NCBI GenBank assembly: GCA_045627365.1
Contig: JAZQNN010000009.1
Span: 1 to 64,000, forward strand
Source: RGIG5612 sp045627365
GTDB taxonomy: Bacteria; Bacillota; Clostridia; Lachnospirales; Lachnospiraceae
Length of the DNA: 64,000 nucleotides
Direction of reading: 5' to 3'
Under the pieces are notes generated by a model. That model did not search any database. It was not told where the DNA came from and worked only from the letters and a program-made list of their open reading frames with translations. This document shows, piece after piece, positions 24,939 through 32,886 of this stretch. Both the position numbers and the translations under genes were made by a program. Positions within the stretch are counted from its first letter, which is position 1, and every line of letters begins with the position of its first letter.

Positions 24939-25178
24939 TTATTCTACGATATCAACAACAACTTTTTTGTCCTGCTTGACAGCAACTGTCTTGACTACTG
25001 TACGGATGGATTTTGCTATACGGCCTTTCTTGCCGATTACTTTTCCCATATCGTCTTTAGCAACGTTCAATTCGAGGACGATGGTTCCATCGTCTTCAAT
25101 TCTCTCGTTCACGACAACTTCGTCGGGAGAATCAACAAGAGCCTTCGCGATAATCTCTACTAATTCTCTCATGAGCAT
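24939..25178 (-). CDS. khpA: KH-domain RNA-binding protein KhpA (YlqC)
   Basis: 79 residues. A single KH domain with the loop VIGKKGRIAKSIRTVV (GxxG variant GKKG). KhpA works with KhpB in RNA binding and cell-envelope regulation in Gram-positives. It lies between rpsP and rimM as in Bacillus. AAGGATG precedes the ATG. Confidence 0.95.
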   Translation of the reverse strand: MLMRELVEIIAKALVDSPDEVVVNERIEDDGTIVLELNVAKDDMGKVIGKKGRIAKSIRTVVKTVAVKQDKKVVVDIVE

Positions 25179-25199
25179 CCTTCCTTATCGTGTACGAAA

Positions 25200-25445
25200 T
25201 TATTTGATGATACCTTCGTTCTTGAACAGTCTGGTAACGACTTCTGTCGGCTGAGCGCCATTTGCAAGCCACTTTTCTGCTGCTTCTTTGTCAACTGTTA
25301 CTGCAGATGGCTCCTGGTTAGGATCATATGTTCCGATCTCATCGATGAATCTTCCGTCACGTGGTGAACGTCCGTCAGAAACGATGATTCTGTAAATAGG
25401 TGCCTTCTTCTTGCCCATTCTTCTAAGTCTGATTTTAACTGCCAT
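25200..25445 (-). CDS. rpsP: 30S ribosomal protein S16
   Basis: 81 residues, standard length. The N-terminus MAVKIRLRRMGKKKAPIYRI and the segment VVSDGRSPRDGRFIDEIGTYDP-like (here IVSDGRSPRDGRF) are diagnostic. Structural protein of the 30S subunit. AAGAGGTAAG precedes the ATG. Confidence 0.98.
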   Translation of the reverse strand: MAVKIRLRRMGKKKAPIYRIIVSDGRSPRDGRFIDEIGTYDPNQEPSAVTVDKEAAEKWLANGAQPTEVVTRLFKNEGIIK

Positions 25446-25485
25446 TTTCTTACCTCTTCTGTAAATTATGTTTGATTTTATCTGA

Positions 25486-25501
25486 AACGGCCGCAGCCGT
25501 T
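25486..25501 (-). other. Small hairpin in the ffh-rpsP gap
   Basis: AACGGC and GCCGTT pair across four bases, 18 nt or less after the ffh stop. There is no T-run on either side, so it is not a clear terminator. It could limit read-through or protect 3' ends. Confidence 0.35.
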
Positions 25502-25509
25502 ATCGACCA

Positions 25510-26892
25510 TTAAAATTTCATGCCCTTCATGCCGTTGAAGCCCTTGAGCCCAGCAAACGGGTTCATGCTGTTGAAGCCTTTCCTGCCCTTCTTGCCGGTC
25601 AGGCCCATCTGCTTCATCACCTTCTGGGTCTGCTCGAACTGTTTGACCAGACGGTTGACCTCAGCGATATCAACTCCCGCGCCTTTGGCGATACGCATCT
25701 TCCTTGAAGGATTCATGAGTTTCGGGTTTTTGCGTTCCTTCGGAGTCATTGACTGGATGATTGCCTCGGTCCTTGCAAGCTTCTTCTCGTCAGGGAGCAT
25801 CGACTCATTCACCTGCATTCCCATGCCCGGAAGCATCTTCATGACCTCGCCCATGCCGCCCATCTTGCGCATCTGCTGCATAGACATCAGGTAATCCTCG
25901 AAGTTGAATTCTGCCTTCCGCAGGCGCGCTTCCATCTCGGCTGCCTGTTCTTCATCGATCGCCTGCTCTGCTTTCTCGATAAGTGTGAGCACATCGCCCA
26001 TACCGAGGATCCTTGAGGCCATGCGGTCCGGATAAAACTGCTCAAGATCAGAAAGCTTTTCGCCCATGCCGGCAAAGATGATAGGAACGCCTGTCGCGGA
26101 TCTTACCGAAAGTGCCGCGCCGCCTCTTGAATCACCGTCAAGCTTAGTCAGGATAACTCCGTCAACTCCGATCCTGTCGTTAAAGCCGGACGCTATATTT
26201 ACCGCGTCCTGACCTGTCATTGCGTCTACTACAAGAAGCGTCTTATTTATATCGACCGTGCGCTTGATTTCTTCAAGCTCAGCCATCATCTCCTCATCGA
26301 TTGCCAGACGTCCGGCGGTATCGATGAAAATAATGTTGTAATTGTTCTCTTTGGCAAGCTTAAGACCCTCTGCCGCAATGTCGGCAGGCTTGGCGGATGT
26401 CCCCATGTCAAATACCGGAACTCCGACCTTCTCGCCGTTGACCTTCAACTGCTCGATAGCCGCAGGTCTGTAAACGTCACAGGCTACAAGGAGCGGTCTC
26501 TTGCCCTGACTCTTCAGCTTGGCTGCGATCTTGGCTGCGGTCGTTGTCTTACCGGAGCCCTGAAGGCCGACCATCATAATGACCGTCTTGGCCATGCCCG
26601 GCTCAAGTTCAAGCTCGCAAGGCTCACCGCCCATGAGGTTAACAAGCTCTTCATTAACGATCTTGATAACCATCTGGCCCGGCGTCAGGCTCTTCATTAC
26701 GTCCTCGCCGACAGCCCTCTCCTTAACAGCCGCCGTAAACTTCTTAACTACCTTGAAGTTGACGTCCGCCTCCAAAAGGGCGAGCTTGACTTCCTTCATC
26801 GCCGAATCAACATCGGCCTCGGTCAGTCTGCCCTTACTGCGGAGATTTTTAAAAACACTCTGAAGTTTTTCAGTTAAATTCTCAAATGCCAT
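25510..26892 (-). CDS. ffh: Signal recognition particle protein Ffh
   Basis: 460 residues. N domain, then a GTPase domain with MVGLQGSGKTTTAAK (G1), IFIDTAGRLAIDEEM (G3), TKLDGDSRGGAAL (G4), and a Met-rich M domain (MSMQQMRKMGGMGEVMKMLPGMGM) binding signal peptides and SRP RNA. The tail is Gly/Met/Lys-rich (FAGLKGFNGMKGMKF). Co-transcribed with ylxM seven bases upstream. Confidence 0.98.
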   Translation of the reverse strand: MAFENLTEKLQSVFKNLRSKGRLTEADVDSAMKEVKLALLEADVNFKVVKKFTAAVKERAVGEDVMKSLTPGQMVIKIVNEELVNLMGGEPCELELEPGMAKTVIMMVGLQGSGKTTTAAKIAAKLKSQGKRPLLVACDVYRPAAIEQLKVNGEKVGVPVFDMGTSAKPADIAAEGLKLAKENNYNIIFIDTAGRLAIDEEMMAELEEIKRTVDINKTLLVVDAMTGQDAVNIASGFNDRIGVDGVILTKLDGDSRGGAALSVRSATGVPIIFAGMGEKLSDLEQFYPDRMASRILGMGDVLTLIEKAEQAIDEEQAAEMEARLRKAEFNFEDYLMSMQQMRKMGGMGEVMKMLPGMGMQVNESMLPDEKKLARTEAIIQSMTPKERKNPKLMNPSRKMRIAKGAGVDIAEVNRLVKQFEQTQKVMKQMGLTGKKGRKGFNSMNPFAGLKGFNGMKGMKF

Positions 26893-26899
26893 ATCTTAA

Positions 26900-27214
26900 T
26901 TATAAAAGTTCGAGTATCTCGTCTGAGATCTTTCTGGCTTCTTCCAGGCTCTCGCAGCCGTCTATGTTCTGAACCTTCTGCTTGATCGTGAGGAATTTCT
27001 CGACCAGATGGAGCTTGTCCTCATATCCTTCCAGAAGCGCGTTGCACCTCTTGATCAGATCGTGCACGCCCTGCCTTGAAATGCCTTCATCCTCAGCGAT
27101 CTCCGCCAAAGAAAGATTCTCAAGTGCATAAGCTTCGTATACGTCCTTCTGGTGACTGGTCAGCAGGTCGCCGTAAAAATCATATAACAGAGTCTGTTTT
27201 ACGAAGCTTTCCAT
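26900..27214 (-). CDS. ylxM: YlxM, helix-turn-helix SRP-associated protein (UPF0122)
   Basis: 104 residues. The sigma-like HTH reads LSLAEIAEDEGISRQGVHDLIKRC and is preceded by LLYDFYGDLLTSHQKDVYEAYAL, the family's N-terminal pattern, which fixes the start. YlxM modulates SRP GTPase activity in streptococci and is normally adjacent to ffh. No ribosome-binding site lies before the ATG, and a near-consensus -10 ends only nine bases upstream, so the mRNA appears leaderless or nearly so. Confidence 0.94.
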   Translation of the reverse strand: MESFVKQTLLYDFYGDLLTSHQKDVYEAYALENLSLAEIAEDEGISRQGVHDLIKRCNALLEGYEDKLHLVEKFLTIKQKVQNIDGCESLEEARKISDEILELL

Positions 27215-27223
27215 AGCCTGGGT

Positions 27224-27252
27224 ATATTAGCATGACGAAAAAGGCTTGTCAA
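27224..27252 (-). promoter_or_regulatory. SigA promoter of the ylxM-ffh operon
   Basis: Minus strand TTGACA (27252-27247), 17-nt spacer, TAATAT (27229-27224). Nine bases separate the -10 from the ylxM ATG, so the expected start point lies 1-3 bases before the codon. Confidence 0.9.
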
Positions 27253-27272
27253 GTATTTTTACTTTACGCGTG

Positions 27273-27311
27273 AGTCAAATTTTGACTTGGTTTAAAGATT
27301 TAAATTATATA
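27273..27311 (+). promoter_or_regulatory. Promoter and palindromic operator of the lyxose-isomerase/URO-D genes
   Basis: The perfect palindrome AGTCAAATTTTGACT (27273-27287) contains the -35 TTGACT (27282-27287). A 17-18-nt spacer leads to TTATAT or TATATA (27305-27311), with TATAAT four bases further on. A palindrome overlapping the -35 suggests repression by a dimeric regulator. It diverges from the ylxM promoter. Confidence 0.6.
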
Positions 27312-27356
27312 TAATGAAAGTAATCTTTATTTTCGCATTTTGATACGGAGGATAGT

Positions 27357-28043
27357 ATGAAACGCTCTGAAATCAACAAGGCGCTGAAGGAACTGGAGGC
27401 AATGTGTGAGAAATACTCCTGCTTTCTGCCGCCTTTTTGCCATTTTTCGCCGGAGGAGTGGCAAGGCAAAGGTCACGAATACGATGAAGTAAGAGAATGT
27501 GCCTTAGGCTGGGATATAACCGACTACGGACTGGGTGACTTTGACAAGGTCGGCTTTTCCCTTATCACCATCAGAAACGGCAACCGTCAAATGGCTGAAA
27601 AATACCCAAAGGTCTACGCGGAAAAGCTCCTCTATCTTAAAGAAGGTCAGTACGCGCCGAATCATTTTCACTGGTATAAGACGGAAGACATCATCAACCG
27701 TGGCGGCGGGAATGTGCTGATCCGCGTGTACAACTCTCTTCCCGATGAGGAAATTGACCGTGCAAGCGATGTTACCGTACACACCGACGGAAGGACCTAC
27801 ACTGTTCCTGCGGGAACGCAGATAAGGCTCACCCCGGGAGAAAGCATCCATATCCAGCAATATCTGTATCACGATTTTGAGGTGGAAGCAGGAACAGGGC
27901 CTGTGCTCCTGGGCGAGGTCAGCCAGTGCAACGATGACAATACCGATAACCGCTTCAATCCGCCGGTCGGACGTTTCCCGACCATTGAGGAGGACGAACC
28001 GGCATACAGGCTGCTGTGCAATGAATATCCCGCAGCCAGATAA
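27357..28043 (+). CDS. D-lyxose isomerase family cupin protein
   Basis: 228 residues. It matches the D-lyxose isomerase fold: an N-terminal helical segment, EYDEVRECALGWDITDYGLGDF, then the metal-binding cupin block NHFHWYKTEDIINRGGG with two histidines and a glutamate, and a late histidine in YLYHDFEVE. These enzymes interconvert D-lyxose/D-xylulose and often D-mannose/D-fructose using Mn2+. GGAGGATAGT precedes the ATG. It is nine bases before a URO-D-superfamily gene, an unusual partner for a sugar isomerase, so substrate in this organism is open. Confidence 0.82.
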   Translation: MKRSEINKALKELEAMCEKYSCFLPPFCHFSPEEWQGKGHEYDEVRECALGWDITDYGLGDFDKVGFSLITIRNGNRQMAEKYPKVYAEKLLYLKEGQYAPNHFHWYKTEDIINRGGGNVLIRVYNSLPDEEIDRASDVTVHTDGRTYTVPAGTQIRLTPGESIHIQQYLYHDFEVEAGTGPVLLGEVSQCNDDNTDNRFNPPVGRFPTIEEDEPAYRLLCNEYPAAR

Positions 28044-28052
28044 GGAGTAACT

Positions 28053-29015
28053 ATGACTAAAAAAGAACGCGTGATCGCAGCAATAAACGGCCAGAAGACC
28101 GACGGAGTTCCGTCCTGCTTTTCGCTGCATTTTCCAAAAGAGATCAACTCAGGTGTGGCAGGCATTAATGCCCATCTTAAGTTTTTTGAAGAGACCGATA
28201 CTGACATTCTGAAGATAATGAATGAGAACCTCGTTCCTTATCTGGGGTCTTTCACTAAAGCCGCAGACTATTGCGGTGCGATCGAAGACGCATCCGCAAG
28301 CTGGGCTTTCGTGCCTGCTCAGATCGATTTTACCAAGCGCATCCTGGACAGGTGTGACACATCCGCATTCACCCTCGGCACGCTTCACGGCATCTGCGCA
28401 TCGGGTATTCATCCGATCGAAGCAGGTCTTGGATATGAGCCTGCACGTCTGGCGCAGGTCAATTTCTTAAGGGTCGATGAGAATCGCACGCTTGATGCGA
28501 TGCAGCGCATCACCGACGAGCTGTGCAAGCTGGCTTTTGAATATGTCCGTGCAGGCATCGACGGTGTGTTCTACGCATCCTTAGGCGGCGAGCCACGCTA
28601 CTTCACTGATGAGGAATTTGACAAATGGATCGCTCCTTTTGACAAGCAGGTCATGGCCGCCATCAAAGAAGCCGGCGGATATTGCTTCCTTCATATCTGT
28701 AAGGACGGCCTGAATATGGCAAGGTACGCTTCCTACGCCGATCTCGCAGATGTTATTAACTGGGGCGTTTATGAGGCACCTTTCAGCCCTGAAGAAGGCC
28801 GCGCCCTCTTTCCGGACAAAACCCTCCTTGGCGGTCTGGCAAATCACCACGGCGCAATAGTTGACGGAACAGAAGAAGAAATTGCAAAAGACGTTTCCGA
28901 GTGTATTTCACGTTTCGGACGGGACCGTTTCATACTGGGTGCGGACTGCACTCTTTTCACAGATCAGGATACAGGAAGGATCCGCAGCGCAGTCAAGACC
29001 GCCAGGTCTCTTTAA
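28053..29015 (+). CDS. URO-D superfamily protein, MtaA/CmuA-like (zinc motif present)
   Basis: 320 residues with the uroporphyrinogen decarboxylase TIM-barrel pattern: KKERVIAAINGQKTDGVPSCFSLHF at the start, ENLVPYL, GIDGVFYASLGGEPRYF and the late TLLGGLANHHGAIVDGT. His214-x-Cys216 (FLHICKDG) and Cys299 (ILGADCTLF) form the HxC...C zinc site of cobamide-dependent methyltransferases, not haem-pathway enzymes, so it is better placed with MtaA/CmuA-type proteins. No corrinoid protein gene is adjacent. Co-transcribed with the sugar isomerase (GGAGTAACT before the ATG). Reaction unknown. Confidence 0.8.
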   Translation: MTKKERVIAAINGQKTDGVPSCFSLHFPKEINSGVAGINAHLKFFEETDTDILKIMNENLVPYLGSFTKAADYCGAIEDASASWAFVPAQIDFTKRILDRCDTSAFTLGTLHGICASGIHPIEAGLGYEPARLAQVNFLRVDENRTLDAMQRITDELCKLAFEYVRAGIDGVFYASLGGEPRYFTDEEFDKWIAPFDKQVMAAIKEAGGYCFLHICKDGLNMARYASYADLADVINWGVYEAPFSPEEGRALFPDKTLLGGLANHHGAIVDGTEEEIAKDVSECISRFGRDRFILGADCTLFTDQDTGRIRSAVKTARSL

Positions 29016-29021
29016 ATTGTG

Positions 29022-29050
29022 TTGATTTTGTGAACAACCCTCTGTATAAT
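29022..29050 (+). promoter_or_regulatory. SigA promoter of the E2-like acyltransferase gene
   Basis: TTGATT (29022-29027), 17-nt spacer, TATAAT (29045-29050). It starts seven bases after the URO-D stop. A short GCTAC/GTAGC inverted repeat follows at the expected start point. Confidence 0.8.
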
Positions 29051-29118
29051 TGAGCTACTTTGCTGTAGCAAAACGCTAACAGTCATATTAACGCTTACCA
29101 CTCGCAAAGGAGAAAAAG

Positions 29119-29982
29119 ATGGGAAAAGACAGAAAAGACGGCAAGCGAGTTCCTGTTCCGGCACTGATGCAGTGCTGCATGGACCTGAAGCCCGGACGCG
29201 CTAACAGCGACGTATATATCAACCAGAAAATGGATCTGACCAATCTGGTGAAGTACATCGAAGGCAAGAAAGAAGCCGGCGCAAAGTACACATATTTTCA
29301 GGCATTTGTAATGGCTATCGGTAAGGTCATCTATAACAGGCCTAAGCTCAACAGATTCGTTGCAAACAGACATCTTTACGAGCACAACGACGTAACTCTT
29401 TCTTTCGTTGCCAAGATGGACCTCAACGACAAATCCGAGGAGCTGATGCTCATTATCGACATTCAGCCTGAAGATACTCTAGACACCCTCGCAGAGAAGC
29501 TCAAAGTCAAAATCGAAAAGCTTCGCACGCAGAGTATGGACAAGAAGGGTTCAAACAGTGCTATCGACACTCTCGCTAAACTTCCTAACTTCCTGAGAGT
29601 TCCTGTTATGGGCATTTTCAAATGGGCGGACGCAAGAGGACTTCTTCCTGCCTCCCTCACGGCAGATAACATTTATTACAGCAGCATGATCATTTCCAAC
29701 CTCGGTTCGATCCACTGCGGAGCGATCTACCACAATCTTACCAATTTCGGTACATGCTCTTCACTGGCTGCAATGGGCGAGATCAAGCCTGAGAAGGTGC
29801 TTCAGCCGGACGGCAGCGAACAGATCCGCCAGATCTGCGAATTCGGCATTACGCTCGATGAACGTATCGCAGACGGCTACTACTTCTCCAAGAGTGCCAA
29901 GATGATCGAGTACATCCTCAATAATCCAGAGCTTCTCGAGGAGTGCGCAAGCACTCCTGTCGAGATTGGGGAAGTAAGATAA
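29119..29982 (+). CDS. 2-oxoacid dehydrogenase E2-like acyltransferase domain protein lacking the catalytic His
   Basis: 287 residues with only the catalytic-domain fold of E2/chloramphenicol acetyltransferase: TYFQAFVMAIGKVIYNRPKLNRF, LSFVAKMDLND, SNLGSIHCGAIYHNLTNFGTCSS and FGITLDERIADGYYF. There is no lipoyl or subunit-binding domain. The active-site motif DHRxxDG is altered to DERIADG (residues 247-253), so Glu248 replaces the catalytic histidine. Asp252-Gly253 remain. It may bind an acyl-CoA without the usual chemistry, or use another base. GGAG precedes the ATG, and the gene stands alone between its own promoter and terminator. Confidence 0.8.
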   Translation: MGKDRKDGKRVPVPALMQCCMDLKPGRANSDVYINQKMDLTNLVKYIEGKKEAGAKYTYFQAFVMAIGKVIYNRPKLNRFVANRHLYEHNDVTLSFVAKMDLNDKSEELMLIIDIQPEDTLDTLAEKLKVKIEKLRTQSMDKKGSNSAIDTLAKLPNFLRVPVMGIFKWADARGLLPASLTADNIYYSSMIISNLGSIHCGAIYHNLTNFGTCSSLAAMGEIKPEKVLQPDGSEQIRQICEFGITLDERIADGYYFSKSAKMIEYILNNPELLEECASTPVEIGEVR

Positions 29983-29995
29983 TATATTCTGCATT

Positions 29996-30028
29996 GCAAA
30001 AGGGCCACGAAATCGTGGCCCTTTTTTT
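29996..30028 (+). terminator. Intrinsic terminator after the E2-like gene
   Basis: AGGGCCACGA and TCGTGGCCCT pair across a short loop (30001-30022) and are followed by seven Ts. An A-run on the left could also let it act on the other strand. Confidence 0.95.
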
Positions 30029-30037
30029 GTGAAATCG

Positions 30038-30066
30038 TGCAAAAGCCCCCGCCATCAGGCGGGGAC
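30038..30066 (-). terminator. Intrinsic terminator after oppF
   Basis: GCCCCCGCC and GGCGGGGAC pair across ATCA (30045-30066). On the minus strand TTTT follows. It lies 15 nt after the oppF stop and ends the opp operon. Confidence 0.9.
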
Positions 30067-30080
30067 TCTTTCTTAAGGTA

Positions 30081-31040
30081 TTAGTTAATTTCATCGACCC
30101 TGCAGCATGATACGAAGTGTCCCGGTGATACCTCGCGAAGCTCCTGCGGCTGATTGCAGGCTTCCGTTGCATACGGGCATCTTGCGGCAAATCTGCATCC
30201 CGGCTTCGGGTTGATCGGGCTGGTGATCTCACCCTTAAGTGCAATACGCTGCATCGGCTTGTGAATATCTGTTGAAGGGATTGCCGAAAGCAGAGCCTTG
30301 GTATAAGGGTGAAGAGTGTTCTGGAAGAGTTCTTTTGTCGGGCTCTTCTCTACCAGCTGTCCAAGGTACATAACGCAGATATTATCTGAGATATGTCTTA
30401 CAACCGAAAGGTCATGTGTTACAAACATATAAGCCATTCCCATATCTTCCTGCAACTCTTTAAGGAGGTTAAGAACTGCAGCCTGAATGGAAACGTCAAG
30501 TGCTGATACCGGCTCGTCGCAGACAACGAATTCCGGATTCAGTGCGAGTGCTCTGGCGATACAAACTCTCTGACGTCTTCCGCCGTCCAGCTCGTGCGGA
30601 TAGCTCATACGAAGACGTTCATCGATTCCTACCAACTCCATAAGGCGGTTAGCCTCTGCTTTCATTTCTTTCTTGGAAGAAAATCTCTTGGAGTTGATAA
30701 GCGGCTCAAGAACGGTGTTCTCGATACGCAGACGTGGGTTAAGGCTTGAATACGGATCCTGGAATACGATCTGCATTCTCTCCCTTGCCTTCTTGAGCTC
30801 ATGTCCCTTGATATCGGTGATGTCCTTGCCGTCAAAGTAAACTTTGCCGTCTGTAGCATCCTGAAGTCTTATAAGAGTACGTCCGAGCGTGCTCTTGCCG
30901 CAGCCGGACTCGCCTACTACACCGAGTGTCTCTCCTCTGGAAATCGTGAAGGAAACATCGTCTACAGCATGATTCATACCGGCAGGAACCTTAAAGAATT
31001 TTTTAAGGTGTTCGACCCTAATCAATACATCATCAGACAT
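30081..31040 (-). CDS. oppF: Oligopeptide ABC transporter ATP-binding protein OppF
   Basis: 319 residues. Walker A is GESGCGKSTLGR and Walker B is FVVCDEPVSALD. The signature motif is LDGGRRQR instead of LSGGQ, a degenerate form seen in one subunit of paired Opp/Dpp ATPases. The C-terminal OppD/F domain contains the Fe-S-type cysteine cluster segment GCRFAARCPYATEAC. It pairs with OppD to energise peptide import at the membrane's inner face. It overlaps oppD by eight bases. Confidence 0.94.
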   Translation of the reverse strand: MSDDVLIRVEHLKKFFKVPAGMNHAVDDVSFTISRGETLGVVGESGCGKSTLGRTLIRLQDATDGKVYFDGKDITDIKGHELKKARERMQIVFQDPYSSLNPRLRIENTVLEPLINSKRFSSKKEMKAEANRLMELVGIDERLRMSYPHELDGGRRQRVCIARALALNPEFVVCDEPVSALDVSIQAAVLNLLKELQEDMGMAYMFVTHDLSVVRHISDNICVMYLGQLVEKSPTKELFQNTLHPYTKALLSAIPSTDIHKPMQRIALKGEITSPINPKPGCRFAARCPYATEACNQPQELREVSPGHFVSCCRVDEIN

Positions 31041-32013
31041 TTTCTATTCCTCCTTCCAGAACGCACTGGCAGAAGTGGCCCGGTGTAAGCTCCTGTACAG
31101 GAATCTCACCCGAACGGCATCTGTCCGTTGCATACGGGCATCTAGGTGCAAATGCACAGCCCTCCGGCAGATTGGTTGGATCTGGCGGCATGCCTATGAT
31201 AGGCTTAAGTTTCTCGCCATCGTTTACCATACTTGGAAGGGAATCGAAAAGTCCCTTAGTGTAAGGATGTGACGGATGGTCGAAAATATCTTCTTTTGTT
31301 CCGCTCTCAACGATCTTGCCGGCATAAATAACAGCAACTGTATCACATGTCTGAGCAACAACGCCCAGGTCGTGAGTGATAAGGATCATTGATGTCTGGA
31401 ACTGAACTTTAAGGTTATTGATCAGCTCAAGCACCTGTGCCTGAATGGTAACGTCAAGCGCGGTAGTCGGCTCGTCTGCAAGCAGGAGCTCAGGGTCGCA
31501 TGCAAGTGCCATTGCAATGACTACCCTCTGCTTCATTCCGCCTGAGAACTGGTGAGGATACTCACCGTAACGTTCTGCAGGAATACCTACTGTTTCGAGC
31601 ATCTCTGCTGCTTTAGCCATACCCTCGGCCTTGCCGTAGCTGTTGTGCAAAAGCAGAACCTCTAATATCTGATCGCCAACTGTCATCAGCGGGTTAAGTG
31701 CTGTCATAGGATCCTGGAAGATCATGGCTACCTTACCGCCGCGGATCTGAAGCATATCTTCATCAGGCTTATCGAGAAGGTTTTCACCATCTAACCAGAT
31801 CTCGCCTGCACTGATCTTGGCAGGAGGATCAGGAAGGATCCTCATAATAGCCTTGGCTATTGTGGTCTTACCGGCACCGGTCTCACCAACCAGTCCTAAG
31901 GTCGATCCCTTAGGCAGGGAAAGAGAAACGCCGTTTACGGCATGAACGACCTTCTTGGCCTGAGTGTAGTACACTTCAAGGTCTTTTACTTGTAAGAAAT
32001 CATTTGCGCTCAT
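31033..32013 (-). CDS. oppD: Oligopeptide ABC transporter ATP-binding protein OppD
   Basis: 326 residues. Walker A GETGAGKTTIAK, signature FSGGMKQR, Walker B LLLADEPTTALD and the H-loop LITHDL are all present. The C-terminal segment GCAFAPRCPYATDRC carries the conserved cysteines of the OppD/DppD extension. It probably supplies the intact composite ATP site of the pair. It follows oppC by 18 nt. Confidence 0.95.
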   Translation of the reverse strand: MSANDFLQVKDLEVYYTQAKKVVHAVNGVSLSLPKGSTLGLVGETGAGKTTIAKAIMRILPDPPAKISAGEIWLDGENLLDKPDEDMLQIRGGKVAMIFQDPMTALNPLMTVGDQILEVLLLHNSYGKAEGMAKAAEMLETVGIPAERYGEYPHQFSGGMKQRVVIAMALACDPELLLADEPTTALDVTIQAQVLELINNLKVQFQTSMILITHDLGVVAQTCDTVAVIYAGKIVESGTKEDIFDHPSHPYTKGLFDSLPSMVNDGEKLKPIIGMPPDPTNLPEGCAFAPRCPYATDRCRSGEIPVQELTPGHFCQCVLEGGIENV

Positions 32014-32031
32014 TGTGTCTTCCCCCTTTCA

Positions 32032-32886
32032 TCAGTCTCTGAGCTTAGGATCTAAGGCATCACGGATACCATCACCTAAGAGGTTAATTGAGAATACGGT
32101 AAGGGCAATAACGATACCCGGGACCAGGATAAGGTGCGGATATACTCTTATGTAAGAACGCCCGTCAGCAAGCATAGCGCCCCATTCAGGTGATGGAGGC
32201 TGAATTCCCAATCCGATGTATGACAGGGATGCTGCCTGGATCATCGTTGAGCCGATACCCATTGTAGTCATAACGATCTGCGGCTGGATAACGTTCGGCA
32301 GCAAATGCTTGAACATGATCTTCATGTCTGAGCTGTTGATAGACTGTGCTGCCTCAATATACTCCTTGGTACGCTCTGCCAATATCTGTCCACGGATGAT
32401 ACGTGTGGAACCGGGTACGCCGCCGACGGTCAGAGCTATGACCGTTGCGAAGAATCCACGTCCCATAAGGGATGAGATAAGGATACACAGAAGTGTTCCC
32501 GGAAGTGCCTGCCAAACGTCCATCAATCTCATGATAAGAGTCTCGACTATGCCGCCGAAATAACCGGCGCATGAACCGATAACGACTCCGAGGAACGCTC
32601 CGAAAAGGGATGCGCAGATACCGATCGCAAGTGAATAACGTCCGCCGTACATAATACGTGTGAGCATGTCACGGCCCATGGAATCGCATCCTAAGATGTG
32701 TCCCTTCATCGGTCCTTCGTTCATGAGGCTCAGGTCGATCTCATTGATTCCATACGGCGAAAGAAGCGGGCCTACTAAAACGAAAAGAATGATGAATAAC
32801 AGCAGCGCAAGACCAAACTTGGCTGAAAATGACTTAGTTGCTCTTTGGAAAAACTCAAGCAAAGGGCTGGATTTACGAATCTTCAT
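32032..32886 (-). CDS. oppC: Oligopeptide ABC transporter permease OppC
   Basis: 284 residues. An OppC N-terminal helix precedes a five-helix permease domain. The EAA loop reads YIEAAQSINSSDMKIMFKHLLPN, which contacts the ATPases. GCDSMGRDMLTRIMYGGRYSL is the conserved OppC entry segment. It overlaps the end of oppB by four bases (ATGA). Confidence 0.95.
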   Translation of the reverse strand: MKIRKSSPLLEFFQRATKSFSAKFGLALLLFIILFVLVGPLLSPYGINEIDLSLMNEGPMKGHILGCDSMGRDMLTRIMYGGRYSLAIGICASLFGAFLGVVIGSCAGYFGGIVETLIMRLMDVWQALPGTLLCILISSLMGRGFFATVIALTVGGVPGSTRIIRGQILAERTKEYIEAAQSINSSDMKIMFKHLLPNVIQPQIVMTTMGIGSTMIQAASLSYIGLGIQPPSPEWGAMLADGRSYIRVYPHLILVPGIVIALTVFSINLLGDGIRDALDPKLRD

